64,000 bases of DNA from Serilophus lunatus. Its lineage: Eukaryota; Chordata; Aves; Passeriformes; Eurylaimidae. Positions within the stretch are counted from its first letter, which is position 1; every line of letters starts with the position of its first letter. Location of the stretch: positions 310,001 to 374,000 of the forward strand of contig VXBA01002150.1 in the NCBI GenBank assembly GCA_013399895.1. The letters run 5' to 3'. A model generated the notes under the pieces. The model saw only the letters and a program-made list of their open reading frames with translations. It was not told the DNA's origin and made no database searches. This document shows, one piece after another, positions 48,601-62,500 of the stretch. Made by a program: the position numbers and the translations under genes.

Positions 48601-50359
48601 TGTCACTACAGGAACCTCCTTTCAACTCCTACTTGAAAAGAGGGTTTTTTCCCCATCGGCTCCTCACAGATATTCAGACTGGACTCACTGATTCCTAAAC
48701 CCTGTGTTTCACTGTAAATTAATATTTTACTATGCCATGGAATGGGAATTAACGCTGGCCCTCAGTGACTCTACTTTTATTTATATTCTCCAGGGTTAGT
48801 GGCTTATGGGATTATAGAGTTAAATTCAACTAGGTAAAGAAAAGGAGAGTGAGAAATCATACTTTTACTACTACTGAGAAATGTTTATACAGCTGCATGT
48901 TTCTACTTCTTTTACAGTAAACATTGTTTTATTCATGCTTATTATAATGTATTCCTGGGTGATAATTCATACAATGCAAGCATCTCCCTTCTCTTTTGTA
49001 TTTAATTATGATTATATTATTTGTCTACTGATGGCAAATACTTTCTTAGATGAAAGTAGATGAAAGGAACAGATGAATCAATCACGAAAGATAGGAAAAA
49101 AACAAACATGTATTAGCAACAATCTGCTGGTTTTTAAAAACTGGGGCAAGCAAGAGCATGATACTTTCTGGTTACACTTACTACTGTTCCTGTACAAGAA
49201 CACAGCAAACAGAACTTAACTTTGCCTCCAGAACTTTCTGTGTAAAACAGACCTATTAAATCTGATGTTAAGGGGAAGAAGCCTCTTTGGTTTCTCCTTC
49301 TCCCCAGTATTACTGTTATTGATTGGTCCTTACTGGTGAATAATAACTTTCTTAAAGTAGAAATAGATTACAAAGTCAAACCCCAAGAGCATTCAGGCCA
49401 AATTCTGCTTTCACTGACACCAATATAAATCCAGAGGCATTCAGATGGATTAGAGATTTATGGTGGTGTAACAGAAAGCAGAATTTTGCCCTTAGTCTTT
49501 AACAACTCATTAGGGATAAATAGCTTTTGAGCTAGTGAAAATGTAGCATTTTTGTTAACAGCTTCATAATGATATACACAAGTGCTACATTGCCTTGATA
49601 ATTGGAAAATTTACTTGCCTTATTTTTTCCTTTGGTAAAGCATGGACCCTATTTTAGTTGTTCATAGGAAAATAATTGAGCCATAAAACCCAGACACTCA
49701 AAACATGCTCATAACATTTAAAAATAAGCAAAATACAGCTATAAACAACTAAACTCTATTCAAAACTGGCTGAAAACAGAACTGTGAAAAATATTGTAGA
49801 ATTGAGTTCCCTGGGACTAAATGGGGACACATTCTTTTACACGATTTTTGAAAAAGTCCTCCTCCACCCCAAACCAGAATTTTGTTCAGTGACAGAAAAT
49901 GTGTAGTGGACCTTGAAAAGGGAACAACCATGTCAAGAGTGTGAATGTCAAGTTTTGACTTTTCCTGAACCCTTACATTTTTTTGCTTCTGATTCAGCCT
50001 TGACAGGTTCTTCAGAGAAACAACCTTTTGTTTCCCACACAGAAAAGGAAATTTTTCAGGTTTAGCCTCAAACACCTCCTGTTTGGCTCAGCAGCTCCAA
50101 GTCCCTGTGCTATGAGGTTTCTAAGTGGCAATGCCAGCATTGGAGGCAATGAATTTTATTTGCTTGGCTCTGGAGTTGAAGCTTTCTATTTTTCAAAGTC
50201 CTCTTCTATTCTGTCAGGATATAAACAAAACCCTCTTGTCTTAGTTTCAACAAATCTCTTATCAGAAAATACCTCCACTTAAACATTCCTCATTAATATC
50301 TCCATTAATGCTTTATTACAACATCTTTACCTGCTCTGTCAGGGAAGGAAAAGCTCCTG
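33641..50359. other. Intergenic region downstream of OMA1, part 1
   Basis: No convincing gene, RNA gene or identified mobile element in 16.7 kb. AT-rich (especially 34.4-35.2 kb) with a short (CA)n near 34.65 kb. A stretch open on both strands lies at 41.75-42.2 kb and a CTCF-like motif at 38460-38475. By synteny this leads towards the 5' side of DAB1, but no DAB1 exon was recognised. Confidence 0.65.
38460..38475 (+). promoter_or_regulatory. CTCF-like core motif
   Basis: TCACCAGGTGGCAGCT closely matches the CTCF core (CCACCAGGTGGCAG) on the + strand. A motif match only. Confidence 0.35.
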
Positions 50360-50830
50360 GGAGCCAGGAACAAGAACAAACAGCTGAGCAGGGTCTTCAC
50401 CAGCCTGGGCCACATTCCACAGTTCCTGTGCCAGGCAAATAGGACACATCAAAAGGTGGTGGCCAGGTCCAATTAGAAGTCCAGATCATGAGATGTTATG
50501 GTGACAAGACAAGTCTGAAATCAGGCCAGGGAGCCAATCCAGGTCAGGATCAGCACTTGCCACATAGGCTCACATTGATGAGGCTGGGCCAAGCTCAATC
50601 CAGGAATTTGATCTGGATCAAGCAGCACAAAGACCAGGCACAATTGAAGCTGCACTGAAAACCAATGCTCCTGAAGCCCCTTTCAGGAAAGGGCTTAAAT
50701 AACTTGTGGTCTCCTGAGTGTGAGTGGAAGCCCTGAGTGAGACTGGTCAGGGCCATGAAGGATCTTAGTGCCCTCAGAGCCCTGACAGTTTGGCAGATCC
50801 ATGTTCTGGTCATTGCCAGATACTGATAAA
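50360..50830. repeat. Suspected old interspersed repeat, class unknown
   Basis: A 470-bp block of different texture from its surroundings: more G+C, rich in CAGG/CCAGG words, and containing a near-perfect hairpin (AAGCCCCTTTC, loop, GAAAGGGCTT at 50674-50696). It resembles a degraded retroelement or LTR segment but matches no family I can name. Confidence 0.3.
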
Positions 50831-53800
50831 TTCCTCTAGGAAATGGGAAATCTGTACATTGTTCAATAAATCTGTGAGAGTCCTAAAGAGTCAAATGTGA
50901 TTCAGAAGCTGTGCTTTGAATCCCCAAGTTGTCCCAAACAGCACACAAAACTGGGGTGTGACTCTGTTTCTGGCTGGTGCAAATCACGTTGCCTTCGTGT
51001 TTCTCTCATTTCCCCACTGTTGCTGTCTTTTTTTGCCTTCACGTTCTTTGGGGATTAATTCCTGCTCTGTGTTTGGAGTGTTTTGTAAAAAATTTTACCT
51101 GAAAGTACTTGGTGCTTCTGTACCATAAATCAAAATTTGATAATACCTTGGAGAAAACACAACTCATATGTTTCTATAGGGAAAAAGAGTTTCTGTTGGC
51201 TTGATTTATTAGCTGTTCTGATTAACCTCTTCTGTATGTTGTGTAGGTTTATCTGAGCTTCAGTATCCACAGCAGAATCAAACCCTGTATTTGGCCTTTA
51301 GACCAGGTGCAGTCCATAGACCATGGCAGTGTGGAACACTTCTTCCAAGTATTTATGGAATGTAGTAGTTAAAGGAAATACATACATGTGCCTATATATC
51401 CATAGGACTAGGTGAGTGTATGACATTAACTACACTAAAAGCAATTTTTAACCAACTATTTAATACCACAGAACTGATGTTTAAACATTGAGGATGCCTT
51501 ACATGTGTTTCCATGGAGTTTTGGTCTTTGTGACTCTTGCTTTCTCTTTGTTCCTGCATTATTAGGGATGGAGACAGATAACTCAAAAAGCAATGTTCTC
51601 CATTGCTCAAAATCTGCTTATTAGGTTCAAGTCAAACATTTCTGCTTTCTATTGTATTTACAAAAGCAATAGTAATAAATATTGACAAAGCTAAGTAGTC
51701 TCTGGGAAAGAGCAGCCTCGAATTGCTCTGCAAACATCCTTTAAAAATTACCTACAGACAATACTGCTGTATTAAAATAATAATCCAAATGAGAGCACTT
51801 GCTTGAATACCACTTGTTTTGCTTCCCTTTACATGCAGGAATAATGACGGATCTTATGCTAGTTTTGAATGAAAATATCAGTTGGGGAGTGGATTTACAT
51901 AATAAAATTAATAGAGCATGGAAAGCTTTCAGCATCGCTTTCTGATTTTCCTCTGTGTGTCACAGAAGTTATATTTAAAAAGACAGATGATTGCAAGTTT
52001 GTTTAGGAAAACAAATCCTCTGGGCTGCATGTATGAGAACTTTACATGTGACAGCTGGCCCAACTCACAGAACACTCAGGTTCCTCTTCTGTTCCTGTAA
52101 AGAAAATCTGTAATTGTGAAGAGTGCCACATGTGGGGCAAAATGTCATCATTTGTGCATGTTTTAATATTTACTAACCTGCCTCTCTCCATGTAGAGATG
52201 CCCTTCTTAGGTATGCTCTCTGAAGTGAGGAGATGGGACCAGGCATCTATTAGTCAGTTCAACCCCAAATTTTATTTCTTTGTGCTTTCAAAGGGAAGAT
52301 TTTGCAGGAAAATAAATTCCTATCTTTACACCCCAATGGTTATTCATTTCATGTGTCTGGGCTTTCTGTAACACTGAGTAACAGGAGAGAAAGACCAGGA
52401 AGGGGAAGGGGAACAGTGATTTCCACATCTGAGCTGCTGGTTCATCACACACAGACTCCTTCATTTATCCTTCCCTCCATCTCAGTCCTCCTGCTGGAGA
52501 AAGCTCTGAAAGTGATGTCTGGTCCCATAGCCAAAATCTGTCTTGTATTTATGCCTGTGGTGCTGCCAGTTTGGACTGGTGTTGAGTTGCTGTCCATGGC
52601 CTGTTTCTGGCTCTCCAGGTGGGGATGTGAGGGGAGCTTTCTGCACTGCCTTTGGACTGAGCCTCTCAGGTTGGTAGTGAGTTCACTGGTTCCTTTGTGA
52701 ACCCTGTTTTAAAGCTTCTAAAAATTCAGTTTGAGCTAAGGCCAAAGAGGAATTTACTAATTTTGAGGTAGGGACAAGTTTGCAATTAGCTACTAATGGG
52801 AGCTTCATGGTGCCCTAAGGGTGATGAATAAATGAAGGTTAAAGTTAAAAAAGAAACGTTTCAGGGTCTGTAGAGGAGTAAAAACGTGGTTTCTTAGATT
52901 TCACTCTCTTTTGTGATAAATCATAGGCAATTTTTCCTTGGCTTCCATTGTTTCCAGTCATGTCAACAAGGACCTACTTAATACTCAAATCTGTTGTGTT
53001 ATTTTTACATATAAATTCCATTTCATAACAGCAATAATACTTTCCAGGCAGCTCATTTGAGGATGATTGCTCTACTTCACAGGTAGTAAAACTCACTGTG
53101 TCTCATTATACAACTCAAGGTGTGTGAAGCAGACAATTGCCTATAAACATGCTGCCTGATGGGTGTTAATGCTGCATTATATTTACGGTTTTCTTTTCAT
53201 GGCTTCAGGTGGCATGACAAACCTTTTGCCCAGGAATAAAATTTGGGAAATCTTTCGCTATTTCTTGGCAGAACCTTCTTATTAGTCTGGCAGTTAATGT
53301 GCCTCAGATATTCTTCGAAAATTGAAGGGAACATCCTCATCTTCACACTTTGACTGGAGGGTTTATAGTTTAAGGAAAACGTCTGATTTGTTGTTTTTAT
53401 GAGACAGAATGTCTTTGCAGAAATGTAAAATTCATGCCAAAGTGTTTAAACCTGCGTTTAAATTAGGCACCAAACTCTGCTTAATTTCCCAAATAATGTC
53501 CCAGTTTACATCAGCACTTAAGCAGGTGCTGAAGTGTTTTCTTAAAAAGACAAGTCTCATTCAGAAATGAGATTATTGTGGAAGCTCTTTAGTTCAGCCC
53601 CATGGAAACCAGAGATGCTCAGCTAAAACAGTCCCCTGGTCCTGTGGCTGCATTTGGAGTCAGATGTCTCTATTAAGACATCCATGGCTGAACATTTTGG
53701 CCATCATGTTTTCAGTGCTTACTAGTGACAGTTTTAATTAGTTTAATTATTAATACAAAGCCCCCAAATACTTCACTGCTTCCTCCCACTCTGCAGTCGT

Positions 53801-56323
53801 TGTCAAGAGGTTCAGTGTCTGCACTTGGAAATGGAAAGATTTCTCCGTAGATGAAAATCAAAAACCTCATACATTTTATTCCCGTTTAGATGGTACACCT
53901 GATTGTCTGGCCATTGTGAACATATTAGTAGTAAGAATACAAATATTGCTGACCAGCTCTTTTAACCTTCTGCAGCACAGAGCAATTGCAACAGGATTTA
54001 AGCAAACTGAGGCAGACTTTGAGTGTTTCTGACATTTTGTGGTTGGAGTCTTCCAGACAGGGAGCAGGTGCTGCCACCCAGACCACGTAATCCTGAGATA
54101 TCCCCTGTTAATTTCTAGGAGCAGGAGTCTTAGGCTTTTACATCACTTGCAGCTTCCACTTTTATATCTCACACTCTTGTAACAGTAATATAACGACTGG
54201 TTTTAATGAGGTGCTGTGTTCCTTGGGAAAATGGGGCTAGGGAAGCTTTCCCAAGTCCCTGAGCCCTGCCTGTCACTGCCTTTGGCAAGCACTACAGTCC
54301 CATTCACAAATAGGTTGTCTTTCCTCCACTGGAGGCAATATTCCAGAATCTTGGTCTTATCAGGATTAGAACCCACTGACTGAACTTCCTCATTCAACTG
54401 ATTTGTACAGATAGTTGTGGGGTGATTATATGGTGTCTGATGTATATGATTAGTTGTGGGGCTGTCTTTTCGTTTCATTCTTGTTTCTGGTGCCCTTTTG
54501 CTTCATGCTTCTTCCTTGGGTTATTTTGTCTTCCTGAGGTATTTGGGAAAAGCATTTCTGTCCCTTTGACTATTTAATGAAGTGCTTTCGGTGCCATCCC
54601 CTTAGCGAATCTCTCCACCTTGTCTCTCTCTCCTCAGCTATGATCTATAGATACCTGAGCCACCTTTTACCCCTTCTTTTCATCTGATCCTTTCCAGCAG
54701 AACTTTTCTCTGAGATGAATCATACAATCTAAACCTCATCTGGTCACTTTCTACTGAAGCTTAAATAATTGAAATGTCAATAACATACCATTTAAAATCT
54801 ATTCTACTTAATCTCCCAGAGTGGTGTGTTGGCAGATTGTGAATGTCACACTACTGATGAGCAAAGGACTTGGATAACTATGAGCTTCTAATCAAGAAAT
54901 TAATCTAAAATTGTATATCTGCGTAAGAACTGCTGGCACAGGAGGCTGAAGTACTCACTAAAAGCAGTTGGGCCTAAAGTGATTACTAAAGCAATTCAGG
55001 GCATCAGAGACTCTGTGGACTGTAGGACTCTGCAGTGGTTCAGCCCTCCAAAATCTGTTTGATCCTTCCCTGCTGCAGTGCTCCCTAACAGAGGCAGTGT
55101 TGCAGCATCCTCCTCTGGTTTGTGCTTACTGAGCTACAGTGAAACCCAGAAATTACCCCACTGGCTGAAAATTATCCCTTTGGATTGAGCTCTCGATGTG
55201 CTCTCCCTTGTGTGCGCTCATCCTCTTGATGAAGCTCCAAAGGAACAAGTCTGGAAGCTGTGGATTCGCATCAATGTATCTGCAGATTCAGATGGACACC
55301 ACCATATCAGCTGCATTTAGAACACATTATCAGGACTTCAAGCTGTAACACTATGAGATTCCAGCCAGACACTCAGTAATGCTATTCCAGAATTTTACAG
55401 TTTATAATAGTGATTTGAATAATGAGCAGAATAACAGTTTATTTTAACCATTTGAACTGCACATCAGCATGGTAACTGGGAATTTATTAATAATGCTGTG
55501 AGCTTACACATTGCATTTCAAAGAAACTTACAGACAGTAGGTAATTAATAACCTGCTGCCTCTGATCTGTCTATAGACTTCAGTTCCTGTCACACACCTT
55601 CGTTCCTGTGAAGTGCAGTTATGATGGCTGAGATCTAAAGCACATCTTTGCAGATCTCAGGTGTCTTTGGGAGTAAACAGAAAACTCTGTGGCTTTACAA
55701 GAGCTGGAGCAGGACACCCAGGCTTCCAGTCATTATCTTCTCTCTGGCCAGCAAGCAAAGGGAATGTTCTTTAGTAGTTTAGTCTTTGAGTGTTACCTGT
55801 CATAAGCAGTTTATTTCCCACTGGCTGGAGAGGCTCCTACCACAGGGGCCCACAAAACCCACCACAGGATGGTGAAGTTCCTACTCGGCAACTGAGTGTT
55901 TAAAGGCCCAAATACAGCAAATAAATCTTCCTTCTGTGCAAGTGATTTTCAGCACAGACCTTTTGACACTCTGAAGGGTGTCCTAAAACCAGGCTGCTGC
56001 CTTTTCCTGCCTTTACTGCAGCAGGACATGCCTAGGGCAGCGGTGAGTGTGTCCCAGAGCAGAGGAGGCTCTCAGCAGTCCTGTGTCCCTGCTCCAGGGC
56101 TGGGATCCATGTGGCAGGATGCAGAGAGGTGGGAGGGGTGATGGGGGCTGTCCATCATGCAAGTTTAGTACAGTCCAGTGCAGACTAAATTTTGGAGTCC
56201 AGATTAAGGAGGTGCACTGTGAGTGCCAAAAATGCACAAATGGATTGTGGTAGAAAAGTACTTTATTCCCAGAGTCAGAACCTTCCCAGGATTTGTCAGT
56301 GAGGAGAAACTAAGCTCAATGGA
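50831..56323. other. Intergenic region downstream of OMA1, part 2
   Basis: AT-rich DNA, no gene recognised. Frames such as 52302-52700 show no domain-like features. Confidence 0.65.
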
Positions 56324-56562
56324 GATCACAGAATCCCAGAGTGGTTTCGGTTGGATGGGACCTTAAATATCATCTTTTTTCAACCTTCCTGCCACGGGCA
56401 GGGACATCTTCCACTATCCCAAGTTGCTCCAACCTGGCCTTGGACACTTCCAGAGATGGGGCAGCCACAGCTTCTCTGGGCAACCTGTGCCAGGGCTTCC
56501 CCACCCTCACAGCCATTCCTTCCTAATGCCTGATCTAACCCAGCCCTCTGTCAGTTTAAATG
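56324..56562 (-). mobile_element. CR1 LINE fragment (3' tail), minus orientation
   Basis: The + strand is the reverse complement of a CR1 3' end: GATCACAGAATCCCAGAGTG, GTTGGATGGGACCTTAAATA, GCCACGGGCAGGGACATCTT, CAACCTGGCCTTGGACACTT, CAGCTTCTCTGGGCAACCTG and CTAACCCAGCCCTCTGTCAG. Strongly recognisable avian CR1, 5'-truncated, with moderate divergence. Confidence 0.93.
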
Positions 56563-59500
56563 TTTGAATGAGACTTCTCTCCTGACCCTTGTGAGTTGCT
56601 GCCATCAACACTTTATAGTCAAAGGACCAGAGATTCAGGCCTAGGATTTTAATAGTTTATTATTTTCCCAATTTTTTCAGGAGTTCCATGTCAGAGGTTA
56701 AATCCTGATGACCATCTGAACGTGGGCTGTCTTTTCCATGCTTAAAGGTTTACCCTACTGAACTGTTTACTCTGTGCTTGGTATAAATATTCATGTTAAA
56801 AGATAAGTAATTTACCAAGGATCACCCAGAACAACTGTGGAAGAGTGACAAATAATAACCCAGAGTCTTTGCATGGCAGCAAGATTCAATTTAACCTGTT
56901 CCTTAAAATATTATAGAGAAGTAAATCAGTGTTAATGAAAAAGCATTCTAAACTACAGGTGGAATATGTAGTTTGTGGGTACCTTTTACTATCATAGATG
57001 GGATTAAAACAATCTTCTAAAAATGTTAGGAAATACCTTTAAATATTTGATTTTATAAGTGAAGAAGGAAATGTCATTTTTGCAGCCTCGTGCTTTTCCA
57101 TCTGATTACTGGTAAAGCAAATTTCTATGGGGAATGCAGGAGTCTCCACTGCAGTGCTTGAAGTTGTAAATTTTTTTGCAAATAATTCACTTCAACCCTG
57201 GAATGCAAAATGCTACTTTCTTGCTGAAAGACCTGATGGACTTTGGGTTGGCATAGATGGAAGATCAAAATGTTATTTCTTAAAAACTGTTCAAGTATTT
57301 TTTTATTTTGATGGGTTCCTCTGAGTGTGTGGAACAGCAGAATTTAATCTCTGCACATGATTTGGGAAGAAGGAAGTTGTACTTAGAGGGAAAGTTTCAC
57401 TCCTGATCAGCAAAAACATTTAATAATGGATCATTTTCCTCCTCTCCTGTACCAGGAGACAATTAGAAAAGAACATAATGTGGGGGGAGGAAAAAGAAAA
57501 CAAAGCTCTAGAATTATTGAGCTGAACAATATCTTCTCCTGCATTTCAGAGGGAGGATTGGAAAGAAGTTGACGTTTTAATATTTTCTAAATTACCCTGC
57601 AACATGTTTTCTGATGAATCTAATCTGGCGCCTCTTCCAAATTGATGTTTCATCCAAGAATGTTCGGGCAAATATGTTATTAAGCTGGTAATTTAGTTTT
57701 AGCAAGTTTTATATTTCAGTAAATTTAAAAAAAGACAGCCTAATTTCCAGAGTTAAAGGAATAGGGCTCATTAATCCCCATGCATAGAGGTAAATTGTTT
57801 GACTAGCAAAATTCTGTCTTGATTTTCATCCCACAGCTCAATATTGAATGTTGTTTACACTGAAAGAGGCAGGAGGGAAAGTGGGTGCTCAGGAGGCAGG
57901 AGGGAGATAAAAAGAGCTTTTTGATTGTGGGACTGACATTCCTACACTCCCAAGGTCTTCCATAGTGACTCTCAGTTGTTGTGTCACTATTTGGAAGCCA
58001 ATAACAAAAAAAGTAAAACGGTTTGTGTCACCTGTTGTTGGTATTTCTCAGTAACTACTCAAATCTCCAGCTCTGCAGGTTTCGCCTGCAGTTTGTCCAT
58101 TTTGGCATGTGAGCCTTGTTTTGTGGCCCACTGTGAGAAAACCCCTGCTTGAACAGAATTGAATTTCCTGAATCCTTCTCATCTCTACATTTCAGGTAAC
58201 TTTGATGGAAGGAAGAACTCTCTCCTCAAGAGTAAATGATCCATTAATATTCCTTCCTCATTCATTACAATAGCACCATCAGGTGACCTTCAACAACATC
58301 CATCTGGTGGTGTCTTGGCCAGTAGCATTTACAGTATTTCTGATAGTAGCAACAAATTTTGTGATCTTGAGGAGCTGCTCAGAGCTGTGAGGAAGCTGGA
58401 TGGCTGCTGAGAGGTGTAAGGAAATGGGAAAGTTCTGCTCATCCTGGTCATTTTGAAGTGTTGATGAATATTACTTCAAGCCATAATGAGTGTTGGAGTC
58501 TGTTGATTTTGATTGTAATCTAAAATAAGCTGTGTCTGCTGGAATATCTACTGCCTTAGTCTTTTATAAATCACAAGTTTAATATTCATTTATAGACCTC
58601 CATCTACATATGCTGAGAAAATTTACTTATAAACAATAGAGATAATTCATCATCATTACAATCTCACCAGCTTTATTTGGAATTAAGTTTTGAATCTGAG
58701 CTTAAACTCATTCAGATAATTTCTCTGCAGAAATAATCTTTGCCTCTGCTATTTACAGTTAGCAACACTGCCTTTCTAGTGTTGGTGTTGCTGCAAGCAG
58801 AAGAAATATTCCTTTTCTTATTAAGTCACTTGGCATTTGACAAACTGCTGTGACTTGGAGCTTTGGGACAGCTGGTGACTCGACTAGGTCAGGAGGAAAG
58901 TATTTTGGATACACAGGGGATTTTCCATGGACTTTGGCTCCTTGTGTATCAGTGGCTGTAGCTGGATGTAAGGCTGTAAAAATGAAAGGCTTTAGAATAT
59001 CTGATTTAGAGGTACCAGTGTGCTGGTTGTGTAGAGCCTCTTAAGGCACTTGCTCATCAAGGGGGATTTGAAACTCATCAGCTGACAGTGGGGATAATAC
59101 ATTAAAAAAATTGCTGAAAGACTTAAAATCAATCTGCTTTGCACCAACTTTTAGCTAAAAACACTGCCCTCCTTTAATTACAGAGCAAGCACAATTTTTC
59201 TAAGGCCTGTCCATTCAGTGTTTACTCGATTTCACCCTGTTTGATGGAAAAAAGCTAGGAATGCATTAGGCATTGACAGAATGGACTGAAGGATTGTCTC
59301 CAACACTGGACTGAGCTCAGTACCACATAACATCAGGTTTTGTGTATCCAGTCAAACACATTTACTATTACAAAGCAATCACTCATTTAATTACTGATGA
59401 AACCAAACAGAAAGCTCTCGGATGTATCCAGAGTACATCAGTCTTTTCCTCTGTCTGTTCCCTCTTTTGTCTTTGAGTCAGACAACCCTGCATATCTTCT

Positions 59501-62500
59501 CTGCCTGGCACAGACCCTTTATTTATATTGCAGTCCTAACACTGTTAATGTGCTCAATAATTTATAAGACAGCTGACCTCAACATTAGGTGAGCTATTGA
59601 ACAAACATCAGGGAGTGCTACATTCAGTTTAGGCACTGGAGTCTGAAAACCCCTCTGAGTCCACAGGCTCCAGTAAGTGCACAAAATGCACAGAGGGAAC
59701 AGCCTTGGCTCCCCTGTCCTTACCCAGCTGATAAATCTTGAAATCACAGACTCAAGTGGGTGGATCACTGTTTGTCCCATTGTCTCCTCTTTCACTTCTG
59801 TGGCTCAAGGTATAATCTTTGCACACAAGCCCTGTTTAAGTACTCTGTTACTAAGGAAACAAACTTGTCAGGCATGGACCATGTGCGAATAATGGTGATT
59901 TATTTAGAAAAGGAAAGGTTTGTCATTTTAAGCTCACTACTACAAAATTGCTTTTTGATTACCTTCAAGCTTATTGCATTGTCTTGTCACAATAAACTAT
60001 GGGAACAAGTGGAAAGGTTAATAATTGTAGGCTTTGTTCTTGTCAGTTATTCTGAAAAGATCTTGCAGGAGACCTGCACCCTTTGCTCAAAGGGAAGAAA
60101 TTTCAGCAGAGCTGGAGCAGGACCCTGGAGGCCTTTTTTGGGGGTGTTTTTATTATCTCTTTATTTCCTGTCTGCTTCCAAAGGCAGCATGGCTGAGATG
60201 GGCAGATTTGCAGACTGCTCCAGGGATGGACTCTGGGACACACTGCTGAGGGGAGGCAAAGCTGTTTGGGACAGGCTTTCCAGAGTGGGGGAAGGAGAGG
60301 GATCTGAGCAGGACAGGGGAGAGACCAGATCTGAGAATGCTTTGTAAAATATAACACATTTTCTGAGCCATGTCACTGAAGGTTCCTGGTTTGTTAGGAA
60401 ACATCAGGGCTTATTTTATTTCATTTTATTATTAGGAAGTCCATTTAGGTCCTGAAAATCAGATAAAAAACACTCTAAATAACTTCAGTATGCTTTGGGC
60501 CAGGTCTAGTGTGCTTTTTGTCAGGAAGAATTAATATTAAATCAAGAACTTTCTCCTGGAGAGAGTGGATCACTTTCCTGCCCAAGGGCAGGTTCACCGG
60601 GAAGTTCTGTTCTTCTGTGAGCAGCCTAATAATCTTTAGATTATTAGAGTTCAATTCTCTGAGGAAGACTAGAGCAAGAGATTAAAGTTGTTGAGTTTAG
60701 GGGTACTTCAAGGAATGATTGGCATCAGCAAATCACCCGAAAAGCTTCTGTACTTTCACAATAATGCAAAAATTCAGCAAAATAGAAGAGTTTTCACTTG
60801 GCAGTTTGTTAGGATGAGGTTTTGAGGAGAAACACAAAACTGTTAGTATAGAATATTTGTGAGAATGAATAGATCTGGGGTGTTTTTAGTGTGAAATGGA
60901 GTTTTTATTGAAGTAAGAATATTTGAAATCTAAACGAAATGTTTCCCAATGATGAGCTGGAATTTATTCTCTTACACATCTCACATCCTGACTTTCTATT
61001 GTTGTCTGGATGGCATAACTAAAAAACCTTGAAGTATTTTGCAAGAGATGGAAATTCTTTTCTACCTACTTCTTGGAGAACTTGTTGCTGTCTGTAACTG
61101 CTTTCCAGAAAACCCCAAAGGTTGAGTGGAAAAGGAAAAAAATCCCTACTAATATCCATCTCCTGCCTTTTCTCACATGGAACTACTTGCCTATATTTTG
61201 CTAGAAAATGAATAATACAATAGTAAAGGATGCAGCATAAAGTATTTATGGCAAATTAAAACTCACCTCCAGGACAATCTGGATAATGGGAACATGGGCT
61301 ACACCTGTTCTGCTCTTCACTGCAGCGAAGGAAGTTTTTATCAGTGGAAGTTATTTTCATTAGCTACAAGTATGAATGAAGAATAAATTGATCGCACCAT
61401 AACAGGACTTTCATGTGTCAGTTTTGACCAATTTGGTGTTATTTGCTGCACTAGATTCAGGTTGGGTAGTGCTTGTACTTAATGAGTATGTTTGTGCCCT
61501 TAGACTGTGGAATTCACCTGGAGGTAGGAGGCTGAACTTGTGTGCTTTGGAGCACTGAGATTTGGGCAGTAGCTTTTTATGCAGTGGCAATGTCAGACAC
61601 AGACTTATCTTCATGTGCAACTTGAGAAGGACTAGAAGTATTCTAGGATTCTGTACTGTATCATCTGGCCTGTTCTGCAAGCTTTTTTTACCTACTCTTC
61701 AGGGTCCAGATTTCTGAAAAAAAAAAAAAGCTTAAAAGTATGATCATTTGACTCACTCTTTTGAATATTTTTATGTCTCTGCTCTGACACTAGACTCCAT
61801 ATTAGAGCTCTTGGGCAATGAGCTTTCTTGCTACTTAGGAACTTGTGTTCTGAAAGCTTGGACCAGATGAATACTTGAATTTTCAGGTTTCTCCCAAACA
61901 GAAGAAAGGAAAAATGAGTCAAAAACATTTGTCACATTAGCCAGATGTTTTAATTTTTTTTTTTTTTTAGACTGAAGCATAAATTAATTTGTTCTTGAAA
62001 TTGCAGTTTTAAAATTAAATCCAAATTATGATTAATACAACTTAGAATTTACTCCTGGGCCTTGGTGGCTCTGATTTCCTTGCACTGTGAGAACAACACT
62101 AGAGGCAGAAGGGCTGTGGGGAATTTGTGGAGTGAGCATGTGTTTCCTGTTGCCTCACACTGTAGCTGAATGCCAATAAACTTCTGATTTATTGACAGTT
62201 GATCACAGTGGTAAGAGACTGTTGTGCTATCACAGCTCTTCCAAGTGCTGCAGCCTTTGTCTCTGGTAGAACACTCCCATTGGAGCACTTTTCCAAAGGC
62301 CTCTTTTCTATAGATACAGGAAGAAAATGCATTCTTTTCTCTCTAGAACTGGCTAAAATAATTCTCCTGAGACTGGGAAACAGTTTTCAGAAATGTTCTT
62401 TTTACAAGAAGAATTTTCTGTGGTACTTCTTTCCTTATGGAGATAACACCTCCTTTCCATTCTTCCCTGTTTCCAACGATGTATATCTGTCTTTTCTTCA

